Of a DNA stretch of 64,000 nt, positions 20,362 to 33,296 are shown in pieces. A program made the translations under genes and the position numbers. Numbering within the stretch: the first letter of the stretch is position 1; every line of letters begins with the position of its first letter. The stretch is from Polytrichum commune (Eukaryota; Streptophyta; Polytrichopsida; Polytrichales; Polytrichaceae): the NCBI GenBank assembly GCA_950295325.1, contig OX485803.1, positions 62,573,554 through 62,637,553 of the forward strand, given 5' to 3'. A model generated the notes under the pieces. It worked only from the letters and a program-made list of their open reading frames with translations, searched no databases and was not told where the DNA came from.

Positions 20362-23201
20362 TGTGAACCCTTTGAGTGGTCCACCACTCTGCGGGATCAC
20401 TTTTAGTTAGAATGTTAGCATTAAAAGTTAGAATTGATAGGGAATTTAGGAAAAAATTAGTTCATTTAGCATTTAGCCTAGAAGAAGGAAGGTCAAAATG
20501 AAACTAAGTAGTGCTAGAAGATAGCAAAGTAGAAAAAATGTGCTAGCTAGTAAAAACAACTAGCTAAGCAAATATTAGTAGATGCTAGTTATTAAGCAAA
20601 TGTTAGTAGATGCTAGCTAAGCAAGTGTTAGTTTATTAGTTAGTGTGAGGCACACAAGACTATTGGAGGTGTTTTACGTAAGAAGATAAAATTGGCGTGA
20701 AGAATTTTGAAGACAAAAAAGAAAGAGAGCAAGGGGGATACTTGCCCACTTGCCCCCTTGCCAACTCGATGGCGGAAAAATTAGAAAGATTTCTAAAGGT
20801 TTTTTGTCGGAGCCACCTCGGCGAGAGGGTGGCAACCTCAACCGGGAAAACCCCCGAGCCAAAATTTCGGGAAAGGGTTTGAAAAATGGATCCGGTGGAG
20901 GAGGGGTCCAACCCTTTTGTGAGAGGGTTTAAAAACCCCTCCTTCCACCTTGTAGCTCTCGCTCTTTCTCTAGTTTTTGGGCGAAGCCCTGCTTCAATGT
21001 AGTTAGAAAAAAATCCTTTAGCATGTATTCTCAATGGTCTAAAAGAAAGGCTTGAGAACCTCCTCTACTCTCTCTCTCCTAGTTAGGTTGTGTGTTTATT
21101 AACACACCAACAAAATTATTCCTTCTTTTGTAGAGGTAGGTTGGATGGTAGAGTTTTGAGTAGAGGCATTATAGACCTCATCTGCCAATGCCCTGAAGGC
21201 TTAGTTCAAAAGCTAGAACAAGATACTTATCATTTTTCTCTTGGAGAGATTTCATATAGCCATCCATAGCCGTTTCCCATTTGTGATTTGGTTGAGATGA
21301 CAATTAGTTATGGATTTTCAAAGATGGAGTAGAAAAACTGGGTGGTCTTGTGGGTAGCGGCTGCTGGATCAGACCTGCGAGCCCAATAGGAATTTTAATT
21401 CCAAGAAATTATATTTTTCCCAAGTAGAACTTTTGTGTAGCTTTCCAAAATGGCTTAGAACATTTGATTTGAGCATGATTTGAATTAGATATGAATTGTG
21501 CAAGATGGGACACATAGTTTGAGAACTTTTGGTTGACTGCTGCATTACAGAGGACCTGCTGGGTTCACTTCGGCTTACCTTTCTAATCACATATTTTTAT
21601 CAAATACATCTTTTTAATATCTCTCCAGGGTCATATAGAACGTTTGATTTGACTAAGATTTGAATTAGATATGAATTGTTGAAGGCGAGATACATAGTTT
21701 AAGCCTTCTTGATTGACTGCTGTGTTACAAGGAGTCCGCTGAATTTCTGTTAGCTTAACCTGCTGATGTCATAATTTTTCTAGTTAGAGCTTGTTCATAG
21801 CTTTCCAATGGTATAAGGAAAGCCTAGATCTAAGTAGTAAGGAATGTGCTATGAATTTTTGAAGTTAGAAGGTAGATAGGTGGGTTGGAAGGGTCGGTTG
21901 AATCGACCTCACACTTCCAACCCTCATAACTTTTGCATTTCTTATCCGATTAGAGTGATTTTTAGATCATTGGAAAGATAATTTGGTGCAATAAGTATAA
22001 ATATTATGCTTAGGATTAAATTACAGGGATGAATAACACTTTATATTTTAATTGTTAACTAAGGTACGCTTACTACCAAACTAGTTACAAAGAAGGAGGC
22101 AAGGTCGACGCTCGGAAAGTGGAGCAAGGAAGGAGGTAGCGGCTCGGCCTACATCAAGCCCAAATCAACCGAGGAAAATTGAGGTAAATTAACTAACCTT
22201 AAGCCTTCCATTTAGGATTGGAGGGAGCACGGCTAAGGTACGCATCTCTAAACCCACTCACCTATCTCGTAAGGTCAAGTGGCTTGACCACTTGACCGCC
22301 AAGGGAGTACCCAATTCCATTGTTTTCGGGGCCCTTGGTATGTTTTGTGGTAGTAGCTTCATTTATTAGCAAGTTTCGTGTGTGGTAAGTCGGATTAATC
22401 ACCGACACGACCACTCTGAATGTTGTTGGTGGAAAGGTGGGGTTAATGACCCGCGAATCCACTATTATGTTGTTGGCCCCATAGATTGGGAGTAATGGCC
22501 CCAATTTATGAAGATTGCGCAACAGGTTGAACCTACAGGTCGCCCGTCACCCTGGTCCCATTGAGTTGCATTTCGTGGTCTATCCAGTGTAAACACATTT
22601 AACAATCAAAACATACAAAATAAATCGTAAACCCTTGTTGGCAAGAGACCCGAGGTAAGGGGTGATGCCTAATATGTTAATGTAGTAAGTTAGGACGTGC
22701 AAACAAAAGTAAGTAATTAAGAAGGAATTTGTGTGAAGGGTGGGACTTAGGCCAAATTCCCCCGCTTAGAAAACTAAATAGAACTAAATAAAGAAATAGG
22801 AAGAATTGAATGGTCCATCAAATTGTCGTTATTCCGTTCGTTGAGTTAGGGTGGTATGAGTCACACCCGGTTGGGTGTATCAGAACCATCCCAATTCACA
22901 AATTAGGATTGCCTTGGTTTCAAGGCTGGTGCGTCTGCGCGTAGAATAGGTTGTAGGTTAAGATTAGAACTAGATATGAAATTGGTTAGTGGAGTTTAAA
23001 GCCACACTAGTAAAAAACTAAGGCCTAACCTCCGGAGGTACTACGACGCATATTTAATCTCCCTTAAAAATCTAACTACTCACGTTATACACCTATCATC
23101 CGGGTTCGGCTTGGGCGCCTGCAAATGCAGGCCACCTTCACCGAAGGGCTTGTGTGATACTTTTAGGCTCCCTCGAAAGGGGGTGGCCCAAAAGTACCAC
23201 A
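20362..23201. mobile_element. 2.84-kb LTR-like insertion in LTR E
   Basis: Begins TGTGAACCC and ends GTACCACA, with TG...CA ends, and is flanked by a perfect 5-bp duplication gtgag (20357-20361 and 23202-23206). LTR E continues exactly on both sides, so the limits are firm. It holds no long frame, no RT, integrase or gag motif and no primer site. It is AT-rich with short TAGTAGATGCTAGTTATTA-type repeats near 20520-20650. It is probably a large solo LTR or a non-coding LTR derivative of another family; strand is undetermined. Confidence 0.75.
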
Positions 23202-25078
23202 GTGAGGCCACACCACCTCACCCATATAAGCCTCTAGGACTCTACACGGAGCCCCTACCCCACCGCCAACCAACCTCTTGTCTCTCTACCAAGAGTTGGG
23301 GCCAAGTGGACATTTTCCTTTAGCTGCTGGGCCTAGAACCCCCCCCAGCAGCTTCAGACCATCATAACTTCCTTGTATGATGTCTGATCATAACAACCAA
23401 CCACTCCATCCTCATCTACGCTTCACGTAGATGCCGATGGACTCCTCGCTTGCCCCATTCGGGCAAGTCTTGAGGAAGTTATGCCTGTTTGAACCTTGGC
23501 AGTCCCGGGAATCACTCCCAGGCACTGCTGTACCAGGGCGCTGTCCCGGGACAGCACCCCACTCAAATGGCCATAACTCCTAGCTCACACCTCCGATTGA
23601 GGTGATCTTGAGCATTCTAGAATCACCACGCCATGAGCTACGCATAGCTCATGGCCTCACCCTCATGCCTCCTAGTCTTTGTGGGTGGGAGGCGTTCCCA
23701 ACGCCCGGGGCCCTCACCCACACTAGGATCACTTGGGCCCTCTCACCAACGGCGCCACAAGTCCCGGGTGTCACTCCGGGGTCCCCCTTCTGCCCATGGT
23801 GTTTCGGCCACTCCTCATGGAGAGGTGCGCGACACTCACCCCCACCAAACGGAGTCGATGCCCTCATCGACTATATTCTTAGTCGGCACACCAATTCTCA
23901 AGTTGCCATCCTCTATGGTGCGGCATTGTGTTTACCTTAGGGCGCGACCCCCACAATGCATCTTCAAATTTGGCATAGTCCCAAAGATGTCGTTCCTAGG
24001 TGGTCCGTTAGCGACCTTGGATCTCTCATCCAAGGACCTAACCTACACTAGACCCACCTACTTTGGGACTCACTTGGGTTGCCCCTCCTTTGGGGCCTCC
24101 CCCGTTAGGCTCCACTAGCCTAACGTGACACATCTAGGCGAGACCTCAACGCTTCCACTAAGTTGTCTCGGTTGCAACTCCGAGATGGCTTTCCATTGTT
24201 AAGCCATGCCTCCATCGCACGGGGGTGATGCCAAGTCCCGCCCGACTCGGTTCCCACTTTGCTCTTTCGAGACATGGGTTCATGACTCCCATGCGCCAAC
24301 TCTCGTTAGCTCGCGGGTAGCACTTTTATGAGCACGCGCCATCACCTTGTCCCCGCCCGGACAAGCCCACAACTAAGAAGTTTCTTGGTTTTATCCAAGG
24401 CCCCTCCAAGCCATGGCCCCAATTTAGTCGGCTTACCCAACCTAGTTTGGCATGTCTATTCCCCCTCTTCCATTAACCAAGCACAAGTACAAGACTAGGA
24501 CCTCATCTCATACTTTTCTCTTTGCACCACTAAAGTTTGGACTTTATTCCCTCAAGCCAAAGAACAAGTTCATGTTGTGGAGCAATTAGCCTCGAAGCTA
24601 TGTTTGCTACTAGAGTTTCTCCCCCACTAAAGGAGATTGATGTCCTCATCAATGACTACGCTTCTTTTTATTGGAATCCTTAGCCTTAGTTTCTTCAAAG
24701 TGCTTCACCAATTCATTGGTGTTGACCATGTCTCTTGCCGCCACCCAAGCGGTTTCTTTCTCATGGTATCCTCACCATTTCACCAAGTATTCCTTTGTAC
24801 ATTTTCTTTCCTTTTCACTTGGGCTTCCTACACTTGAAGATGCCCTCTTATCTCATGTTCCAAATGACGTCCACAAGGTCGGGAGGTGGCCTAATCACTT
24901 GCTTGTGATCGGGCCACAAGGTGTCGTCCTAAAATGACTTTCGTAATGAGACATGAAATGTCGGATGCACTTTGATCTCCGGCGGTAATTCCAACTTATA
25001 TATGTCCTTGAACACTTGTTCCACAATGGGAAACGGAGCTCCAATTTTGGACATGAACTTTGGAGTGAGGCCTTCCGG

Positions 25079-25834
25079 CTAGGTGAAGTTGTTCACATTC
25101 AACAACGCCTTTTGGCCCACCTCATTCTCCACTTCGCGTCTTCCGGCATTGACTTGCACTCCGTAGCACCTTCGGGCTTTCTCCACCAACAACTTGGTCA
25201 TCTCCAAGACTTGTTCACGCTTCTTGGCCAAGTCCTCACCATCTTGGTTGAACTCTAGTGTTGAATGTGCCCCCTCGAGAGCTAGGTTAATAGGTTGGAG
25301 CGCATCCACTCCATAAGCCACCACCAAAGACCACCCCTTGGTAGCCAAGTGCGTGGCTACATTGCAATTACACTCCGCTCGATCCAAATAGTCCGCCCAA
25401 TCTCCTTGGTCCGCCCCCACCAAGTTCCTCAAGTATTGCTTCAAGACTCCATTCACACGCTCCGATTTCCCATTCATTTGGGAATGCAAGGTCGTGCTAA
25501 ACCTTAGTTTCATTCCGACCTCCTTAGAGAAATGCATTGAAAATGCACTTGTGAACTTTGGATCTTGATCCCACACAATCACTCTTGGCAACCCGTGGTG
25601 CCTCAACCATCCTTTGAGAAAAGGCTATGCGGTCTCCAACGCGGTGGCGGTTCCCACAATCGGCACCATGTGTGCCCACTTGGCAAACCGCTCTACCATC
25701 AACAAGATGGCATCATACCCATGTGACTCCGGCAAACTTGTGATCAAGTCCATGCACATACCATGCCATGGCGCCCACGGGATAGGCAACGGTTGCAAGA
25801 AGCCGCCTTGCTTTTGGTAAGAGGCTCGGTTCAC
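25079..25834 (-). pseudogene. Integrase core remnant, copy E-F
   Basis: A 175-codon open frame (25606 to 25079) covers the second catalytic D (VIVWDQDPKF) and the E (NGKSERVN). A separate frame (25834-25625) covers the first D (MCMDLITSLPESHGYD). They are divided by the TAG shared by the whole family. Confidence 0.82.
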
Positions 25835-26457
25835 TTGGCACTTTGATTCAAGCCTTCACAAAGTGGGCTATATCTTCCTTTATGCACCGCCAATGGTACC
25901 TCCATGACACCATTCTATGGGGGTTTTTACTTTCTCCTCTAAGGCCGGCAATAGAACTATCATATTCCTCCTTCAAAACCGATAGCCTCAACTTGCCTTG
26001 TGGCACATACACCCAACTTTGCTTGCACTTGAACAATCCGTCCACCAACTTAACCTCTTTGAGCACCTTGCTCTTGCGAAGTTCACCTAAAAGTTTTTGT
26101 GCTTTTGGGGTAGTTAATTTACCCCTCCCGTATCTTGCATCACAAGTTTCCTTCGCCGGCACACATTAGCCACAAGGTTTGGATGGTTCTCATTGCTTGG
26201 AACTCATCCGGTCTACTTCGCGCATCCGGCACCACATTTCTACGGTCCGGTTTGTGGATCAAATCCACCTTCATAAGCGCCAAACTATCATGCCACCGCA
26301 ATGACTTGGCGCTCACTTGCGCTTGAATGTCAAAATTCTTTTAGGACACATTGTCCATGTAGACCTTTGCTTTGTGCAACCCCAAATAGTGTTGCCACAT
26401 CTTCAAGCAATGCACTACGGCAAAGAAATTCTTTGTCATGAGTTGGTTGTCTTCTTT

Positions 26458-27360
26458 GACAACCATCGAGCTTCATGCTCGCATATGCAATGGCCATCCA
26501 ATTACACATAATCCACCATTGGCAAAGGCACTCACCCCCGTATGCACCTCAAAAGGTTTGTCAAGCTCCGCGAACTTGAGCACGGGCGTCTAAAAACACT
26601 TGCTCTCAAGCTCCCTAAAGACTTGGTGGCAAGGCTCATCCCACTCTTGGGCTAGCCATTTCTTCTACAAGTCGGATAAGGTCGGATAACCATCAAGCTT
26701 AACGCTCTCATATGTAATGGCCATCCATCTTACATTAACCATCCGCCAATGGCAAAGTCACTCGCCTCCCCCGTATGCACCTCAAAAGGTTTGTCAAGCT
26801 CCGCGAACTTGAACACGGGTGGCAAAGACAATTTTGTATTAAGCTCCCCAAAGACTTGGTGGCAAGGCTCATCCCACTCTTGAGATAGCCATTTCTTTCA
26901 TAGGTCGCACAAGGTTTGACAACCTTTAAGCTTAATACTCCCATATATGCAATGGGCATCCATCTTGGATCAACATCCGCCAATGGTAAAGTCACTCGCC
27001 CCCGTATGCACCTCAAAAGGTTTGACAAATTTCGCAAACTTGAGTACGGGCGGCGAAGAGAACTTGGTCTTAAGCTCCCCAAAGACTTGGAGACACGGCT
27101 CAACCCACTCTTGGGATAGCCATTTCTTTCACAAGTCGCATAAGGTTCGGCAACCATAGAGATTAATGCTCCCATAAGCAATGGTCATCCATCATGAATC
27201 AACATCCGCCAATGGTAAAGTCACTCGCCCCCGTATGCACCTCAAAAGGTTTGTCAAAGTTCGCGAACTTAAGCACGGGCGGCGAAGAGAACTTGTTTTT
27301 GAGCTCCCCAAAGGCTTGGTGACAAGGCTCATCCCACTCTTAGGATAGCCATTTTCCTCA
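26458..27360 (-). repeat. ~230-bp tandem array, copy E-F
   Basis: Four units begin near 26459, 26687, 26918 and 27152 and are homologous to the arrays in all other copies. Confidence 0.8.
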
Positions 27361-29022
27361 ATAAGTTGAATAAGGTCCTAGCAACCTTAGAAAACTCTCG
27401 AATGAAGTGGTGGTAGTAGTTGGCTAGGCCAACAAATGACCTAAGCCATTTTTGAATGAAGGGCCAATTATCCTTTTGGATTGCCTTGACATTCTTCATG
27501 TTCGTCCACCAACTTCCTTTGTCACCACATACCTTAAGAACTCAATCTCTCGTTGAGCAAAGTTATTTTTCACTCCTTGGCGGTAACTTTTTGGGCAACA
27601 CATTGGTGAATACATCCTTGTATCTCACCAACATCACACCAATGTTGTTTGGGGAAGGCCCATCTTTCCTAGCCTCCCCATACGTTCGTTGGAGTTGCTC
27701 CAATTGAACCACGACCATTATGCTTTCTATTTTTCATTTGGTCCATTAAGACCAAATTCAACTTAGATCCTCCTACCATAGGAGTCCTTGTCAATTTGAA
27801 CTTCAATTCTTTGCCATTATGACACATCATAATGCACCGCAAGCACACCGGCTTGCACCTCACATCTATCATGTGAGTTTCAAAGAAGGCGGCCTTCACA
27901 ATGACATGCATTTCATCTATTTCACTTGGTGTGAAATTTTGACAAAAATCCAATGTCCCACATTGAAAGCTTACATGCATCGCGGCCTCCTTTGTCTCAT
28001 GCGGTTTGCCCTTTCCAAACCGCACCTTGGTGGGCTTGCCCGCTCTACCAATCGGCAAGCCCCAACTCCCTTATGAGTTTTGGGCTCAAGAAGGCATGGC
28101 TTGCCTCTTTGTCAACCCATTAGACGTTTGTCCCATTCATTTGAGCCTCAAGATATAAAATAGTTGGCCTTGGTTTAAGGCTACTAGCCTTGGCCACAAA
28201 ACCATCGTCTAACATTTGGTCCTCGGCAACACCATGAGTTTGGCTTGGTCCGCAAGGCCAACTTTTAACACTCCGTCCGTGGCACAAATATGATCTAGCT
28301 TGGTACCACCAAACCACCTTCTCACATTTCGTCCACGGCACGGGCTAGCATGATTTGCCTTGGTATAATGGGCCAAACTACTTGCGCTCATTTTCTTGGG
28401 GCCTCTTTCGGCTAAACCCACTTTGTGGTGATGTGCCGCCCAACTTCTTTTTAGGACCATCGGCTTCAATGCTCTTCAAATTTTTATGATTCACACTACG
28501 TCCTCAAGAAGCTTTGGGGTCTTGAACATGGTTTTCACCACCCGCTTTTGAAACCCACCTAAAACGATGCATTTCTTAGAAAGCTCGTCCCTCCTAGATG
28601 TACCCTTCATTTGGGTGTGAAATTCGCACATATACACCTTAAGAGACCCCGCGTGCCTCATGTGCCCCAAGTTCATTTCAACATCACCACCTTCTAAGCA
28701 TTTCGAATTGGAATTTCAATCCAACATTAATGCCCTCCAAGGTTTTGGGTGCATTTGGTATTCTAGCCCCCGAATACTTTTCGAGGTTTGCGGGAGCCTT
28801 TTCAAAGCACTCCTCCATTTTCCTCACCGAATCCACCCTCATGCCCACCATTGTCATTAGAATCAATGGTATGGTCAAAATCCACTTGCACATGATCTTT
28901 GTTCCAATTTGAGCCTTACAACCTTTTGGAAACCCCGGGTCACCATCATAACCCGCTTATATGATAGCTATGCTTCCCTCAAAGTGCTAGCTCAAATATT
29001 GGAACCCTGCTCTGATACCAAG

Positions 29023-29994
29023 TGTCGCAACCCTTGCTAGGTCCCTTAATAATCTTGCCAATTTTCGTTTCTAGCAAAGGTTACAAGCGCTAACCCTTCG
29101 CATTCCGCCATGCTAATGGATAGCTCCTCTTACCCCGGACCAATAGTTCATAGGAGGGAACCAACCCTCCTACTTTGCTTTCGGGACTCACCCCTTAATC
29201 GGTAACCCATTTCCCCAATGTGGACTTCCATCCATGGAAGTCCAATCCTATGTTGATCATCGCGTTGCCGGAGCAACACTACAACAACCCGAACCATACT
29301 AGGCAACTATGGCCTCACAATGGGCCAATGCCCATGGAGGCCTTGCCGTTCGGCCTCGGGTGGGTGAGGCCACACCACCTCACCCATATAAGCCTCTAGG
29401 ACTTCACGCGGGGCCCCTACCCCACCGTCAACCAACCTCTTGTCTCTCTACCAAGAGTTGGGGCCAAGTGGACATTTTCCTTTAGCTGCTGGGCCTAGAA
29501 CCCCCCAGAAGCTTCAGACCATCATAACTTCCTTGTATGATGTCTGATCATAACAAACAACCACTCCATCCTCATCTACGCTTCACGTAGATGCCGATGG
29601 ACTCCTCACTTGCCCCATTTGGGCAAGTTATGAGGACGTTATGCCTGTTTGAACCTTGGCAATCCCGGGAGTCACTCCCAGGCACTCCTGCACCAGGGCG
29701 CTGTCCCGGGACAGCGCCCCACTCAAATGGCCATAACTCCTAGCTCACACCTCGGATTGAGGTGTTCTTGAGCATTCTAGAATCACCACTCTATGAGCTA
29801 CGCATAGCTCATGGCCTTACCCTCATGCTTCCTAGTCTCAGTGGGTGGGAGGCGTTCCCAACGCCCGGGGCCCTCACCCACACTAGGATCACTTGGGCCC
29901 TCTCACCAATGGCGCCACAAGTCCCGGGTGTCACTCCGGGGTCCCCCTTGTGCCCATGGTGTTTCGGCCACTCCTTATGGAGAGGTGCGCGACA
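29023..29994 (-). repeat. LTR F (5' LTR of element E-F)
   Basis: 972 bp, starts TGTCGCAACCC two bases from the primer site and ends GTGCGCGACA followed by the duplication tagcc. Confidence 0.92.
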
Positions 29995-31010
29995 TAGCCT
30001 CCCCATAAGTTCTTTGGAGTTGCTCCAATTGAACTCCAACCATTATGTTTTCCATTTTGCATTTGGTCCATTAAGACCAAATTCAACTTGGATCCTCCTA
30101 CCATAGGACTCCTTGTCAATTTGAACTTCATCTCCTTGTCATTATGACACATCATAATGCACCGCAAGCACACCGGCTTCGGCCTCACATCTATCATGTG
30201 AGTTTCAAAGAAGGTGACCTTTACAATGACATGCACCTTATTAATTTCACATGGTGTGAAATTTTGACAAAATTCAATGTCCCACATTGAAAGGTTACAT
30301 GCATCGCGGCTTCCTTTGCTTCATGCGGTTCGCCCTTTGCAAACCGCACCTTGGTGGGCTTGCCCGCTCTATGCGTTGACAAGCCCCAACCCCCTTATGA
30401 GCTTTGGGCTCATGAAAGAGTCCATTGCCTCTTTGTCAACTCATGAGACATATCTCTAATTACTTGAGCCTCAAGGTATAAAAGACTTGGCCTTGGCTTA
30501 AGGCTATTAGCCTTGGCCACAAAGCCATAGTCTAACATTCGGTCCACGGCAACAATATGTTTTGGCTTGGTCCGCAAAGCCAACTTTTAACATCCCGTCC
30601 GCGGCACAAATATGTTCTAGCTTGGTACCACCAATTCACATTGTAACATTCCGTCCGCGGCCCAAACATTATATGGATTAGTAGCATAAAACCAACTTCT
30701 AACATTCCGCATACGGCACAAATATGATTTGGCTTGGTGCCACAAAGCCACCTTCCACATTGCGTCCGCGGAACGAGCATGATTTGCCTTGGTATAATGG
30801 CCACACTACTTACGCCCATTTCCTTGAGACCTCTTTCGGCTAAACCCACTTCATGGTGGTACGCCGTCGAACTTCTTTTTAGGACCATCGACTTCAATGT
30901 TCTTCAAATCTTAAAGATTCCCGATACGTCCTCAAGAAGCTTTCGGGACTCGGACATGGAATTCACCACCCGCTTTTGAATTCCCACCTAAAACGATGCA
31001 TGTCTCACAA
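29995..31010 (-). pseudogene. Protease-like and gag remnant of copy C (right part)
   Basis: Continues the sequence interrupted at 20015. The protease-like block (FCQNFTPCEINKVHV, FETHMIDVRPKP) lies at 29995-30280, followed by gag with a minisatellite. It ends at 31010 in the middle of a gag stretch that continues in the other copies (for example 28560-28580). Confidence 0.75.
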
Positions 31011-31984
31011 TGTCGCGCACCTCTCCATGAGGAGTGGCCGAAACACCATGGGCACAAGGGGGACCCCGGAGTGACACCCGGGACTTGTGGCGCCGTTGGT
31101 GAGAGGGCCCAAGTGATCCTAGTGTGGGTGAGGGCCCCAGGCGTTGGGAACGCCTCCCACCCACAAAGACTAGGAGGCATGAGGGTGAGGCCATGAGCTA
31201 TGCGTAGCTCATGGCGTGGTGATTCTAGAATGCTCAAGATCACCTCAATCGGAGGTGTGAGCTAGGAGTTATGGCCATTTGAGTGGGGTGCTGTCCCGGG
31301 ACAGCGCCCTGGTACAGCAGTGCCTGGGAGTGATTCCCGGGACTGCCAAGGTTCAAACAGGCATAACTTCCTCAAGACTTGCCCGAATGGGGCAAGCGAG
31401 GAGTCCATCGGCATCTACGTGAAGCGTAGATGAGGATGGAGTGGTTGGTTGTTATGATCAGACATCATACAAGGAAGTTATGATGGTCTGAAGCTGCTGG
31501 GGGGGTTCTAGGCCCAGCAGCTAAGGGAAAATGTCCACTTGGCCCCAACTCTTGGTAGAGAGACAAGAGGTTGGTTGGCGGTGGGGTAGGGGCTCCGTGT
31601 AGAGTCCTAGAGGCTTATATGGGTGAGGTGGTGTGGCCTCACCCACCCGAGGCCGAACGGCACGGCCTCCATGGGCATTGGCCCATTGTGAGGCCATAGT
31701 TGCCTAGTATGGTTCGGGTTGTTGTAGTGTTGCTCCGGCAATGCGATGATCAACATGGGATTGGACTTCCATGGATGGAAGTCCACATCTAGGAATGGGT
31801 TACCGATTAAGGGGTGAGTCCCGAAAGCAAAGTAGGAGGGTTGGTTCCCTCCTATGAACTATAAGGTCTGGGGTAGGAGGAGCTAATCATTAGCATGGCG
31901 GAATGCGAATGGTTAGCGCTCGTAACCTTTGCTAGAATTGAAAATTGGCAAGATTGTCAAGGGGGGCTAGCAAGGGTAGTGACA
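31011..31984 (+). repeat. LTR G (inverted relative to the copies on its left)
   Basis: 974 bp, starts TGTCGCGCACC and ends GTAGTGACA, followed by the primer site. A TATA-like CTTATATGG lies near 31613-31621 in the transcribed orientation. It abuts the broken gag of copy C at 31010 with no visible target duplication. Confidence 0.9.
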
Positions 31985-32179
31985 CTTGGTATCAGAGCAG
32001 GGTTCCAATTTTTGAGCTAACACTTTGAGGTAGACATGGCTATCAAAAATGCGGGTTATGATGGTGAGCCCGGGGTTTCCAAAAGGTTGTGAGGCTCAAT
32101 TTGGAACAAGGATCATGTGCAAGTGGATTTTGACCATACCATTGATTCTAATGACAATGGTGGGCATGAGGTTGGATTC

Positions 32180-32950
32180 GGCGAGTGACTTTAGCATTGG
32201 CGGATGTTGAGGCAAAATGGATGGCCATTGCATATAAGAGCATGAATCTCGATGGTTGTCCGACCTTGTCCAACTTATGCAAGAAATGGCTATCCCAAAA
32301 GTGGGATGAGCTTTGCCACCAAGTTTTTAAGGAGCTTAAGACCAAGTTTTCTTCGCCGCCCGTGCTCAAGTTTGCGAAATTTGACAAACCTTTTGAGGTG
32401 CATACGGGGGCGAGTAACTTTACCATTGGCGGATGTTGATCCAAGATGGATGCCCATTGCATATGGGAGCATTAAGCTTAAAGGTTGTCAAACCTTGTGC
32501 GACTTGTGAAAGAAATGGCTATCCCAAGAGTGGGATGAGCCTTGCCACCAAGTCTTTGAGAAGCTTAAGAGCAAGTTCTCTTCGCCGCCCGTGCTCAAGT
32601 TCGCGGAGTTTGACAAACCTTTTGAGGTGCATACGGGGGCGAGTGACTTTACCATTGGCGGATGTTGAGGCAAGATGGATGGCCATAGCATATGAGAGCA
32701 TGAAGCTCGATGGTTGTCCCACCTTGTGCGACTTGTGGAAAAAATGGCTATCCCAAGAGTGGGATGATGTTTGTCACGAGTCTTTGGAGAACTTAACACC
32801 AAGTTCTCTTCGCCGCCTGTGCTCAAGTTTGCGGAGCTTGACAAACCTTTCGAGGTGCATACGGGGGTGAGTGCCTTTGCCAATGGTGGATTATGTGTAA
32901 GATGGATGGCCATTGCATATGGGAGCATAAAGCTCGATGGTTGTCAAAGA
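32180..32950 (+). repeat. ~230-bp tandem array, element G
   Basis: About three and a half units in plus orientation with the EVHTGASDFTIGGC-type junction blocks. Confidence 0.8.
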
Positions 32951-33296
32951 AGACAACCAACTCATAACAAAGAACTTCTTTACCGTAGTGCATTGCTTGA
33001 AGATGTGGCGACATTATATGGGGTCGCACAAAGCAAAGGTCTACATGGACAATGTGTCCTAAAAGTATTTTGACATACAAGTGTAAGTGAACGCCAAGTC
33101 ATTGCGGAGGCATGATAGTTTGGCCCTTATGAAGGTGGATTTGATCCACAAACCGGACCGTGGAAATGTGGTGCCGGATGCGCGAAGTAGACCGGAAGAG
33201 TTCCAAGCAATGAGAACCATCCAAACCTTGTGGCTAATGTGTGCCGGCAAAGGAAACTTGTGATGCAAGATACGCGAGGGGTAAATTAACTACCCC

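Larger units (their letters stand above)
20016..29994 (-). mobile_element. Full-length TGTCG-family element E-F nested in copy C
   Basis: Flanked by the target duplication tagcc (20011-20015 and 29995-29999). The 3' LTR E is itself split by a 2.84-kb insertion (20362-23201). Internal sequence is 23835-29022: 3' UTR, chromodomain (24640-24850), integrase (24960-25860), RNase H (26100-26458), tandem array (26458-27360), RT scrap (27360-27668), protease-like frame (27669-28058), gag with a short minisatellite (28120-28900) and the primer site at 29009-29020. The 5' LTR F is at 29023-29994. LTRs E and F differ at many sites (for example GACTCTACACGGAGCC versus GACTTCACGCGGGGCC), so this copy is older than A-B or its LTR E has been converted. 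Confidence 0.9.
14200..31010 (-). mobile_element. Older TGTCG-family element (copy C), carrying two nested insertions
   Basis: The 3' LTR is at 14200-15195. Internal sequence runs 15196-15776, 16754-20015 and 29995-31010, interrupted by solo LTR D and by full-length element E-F. Pieces in order are 3' UTR, chromodomain (16980-17200), integrase (17270-18180), RNase H (18430-18790), tandem array (18790-19690), RT scrap (19700-20015), protease-like (29995-30290) and gag with minisatellite (30300-31010). Its 5' end, primer site and 5' LTR are missing: gag stops abruptly at 31010 against an inverted LTR. LTR C has 996 bp and the older GCTAGCCC variant near its start. Confidence 0.85.

Noticed and set aside
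20660-21034. 124-codon minus frame in the 2.84-kb insertion
   Set aside because: No domain, overlaps open frames on the other strand, low-complexity sequence.
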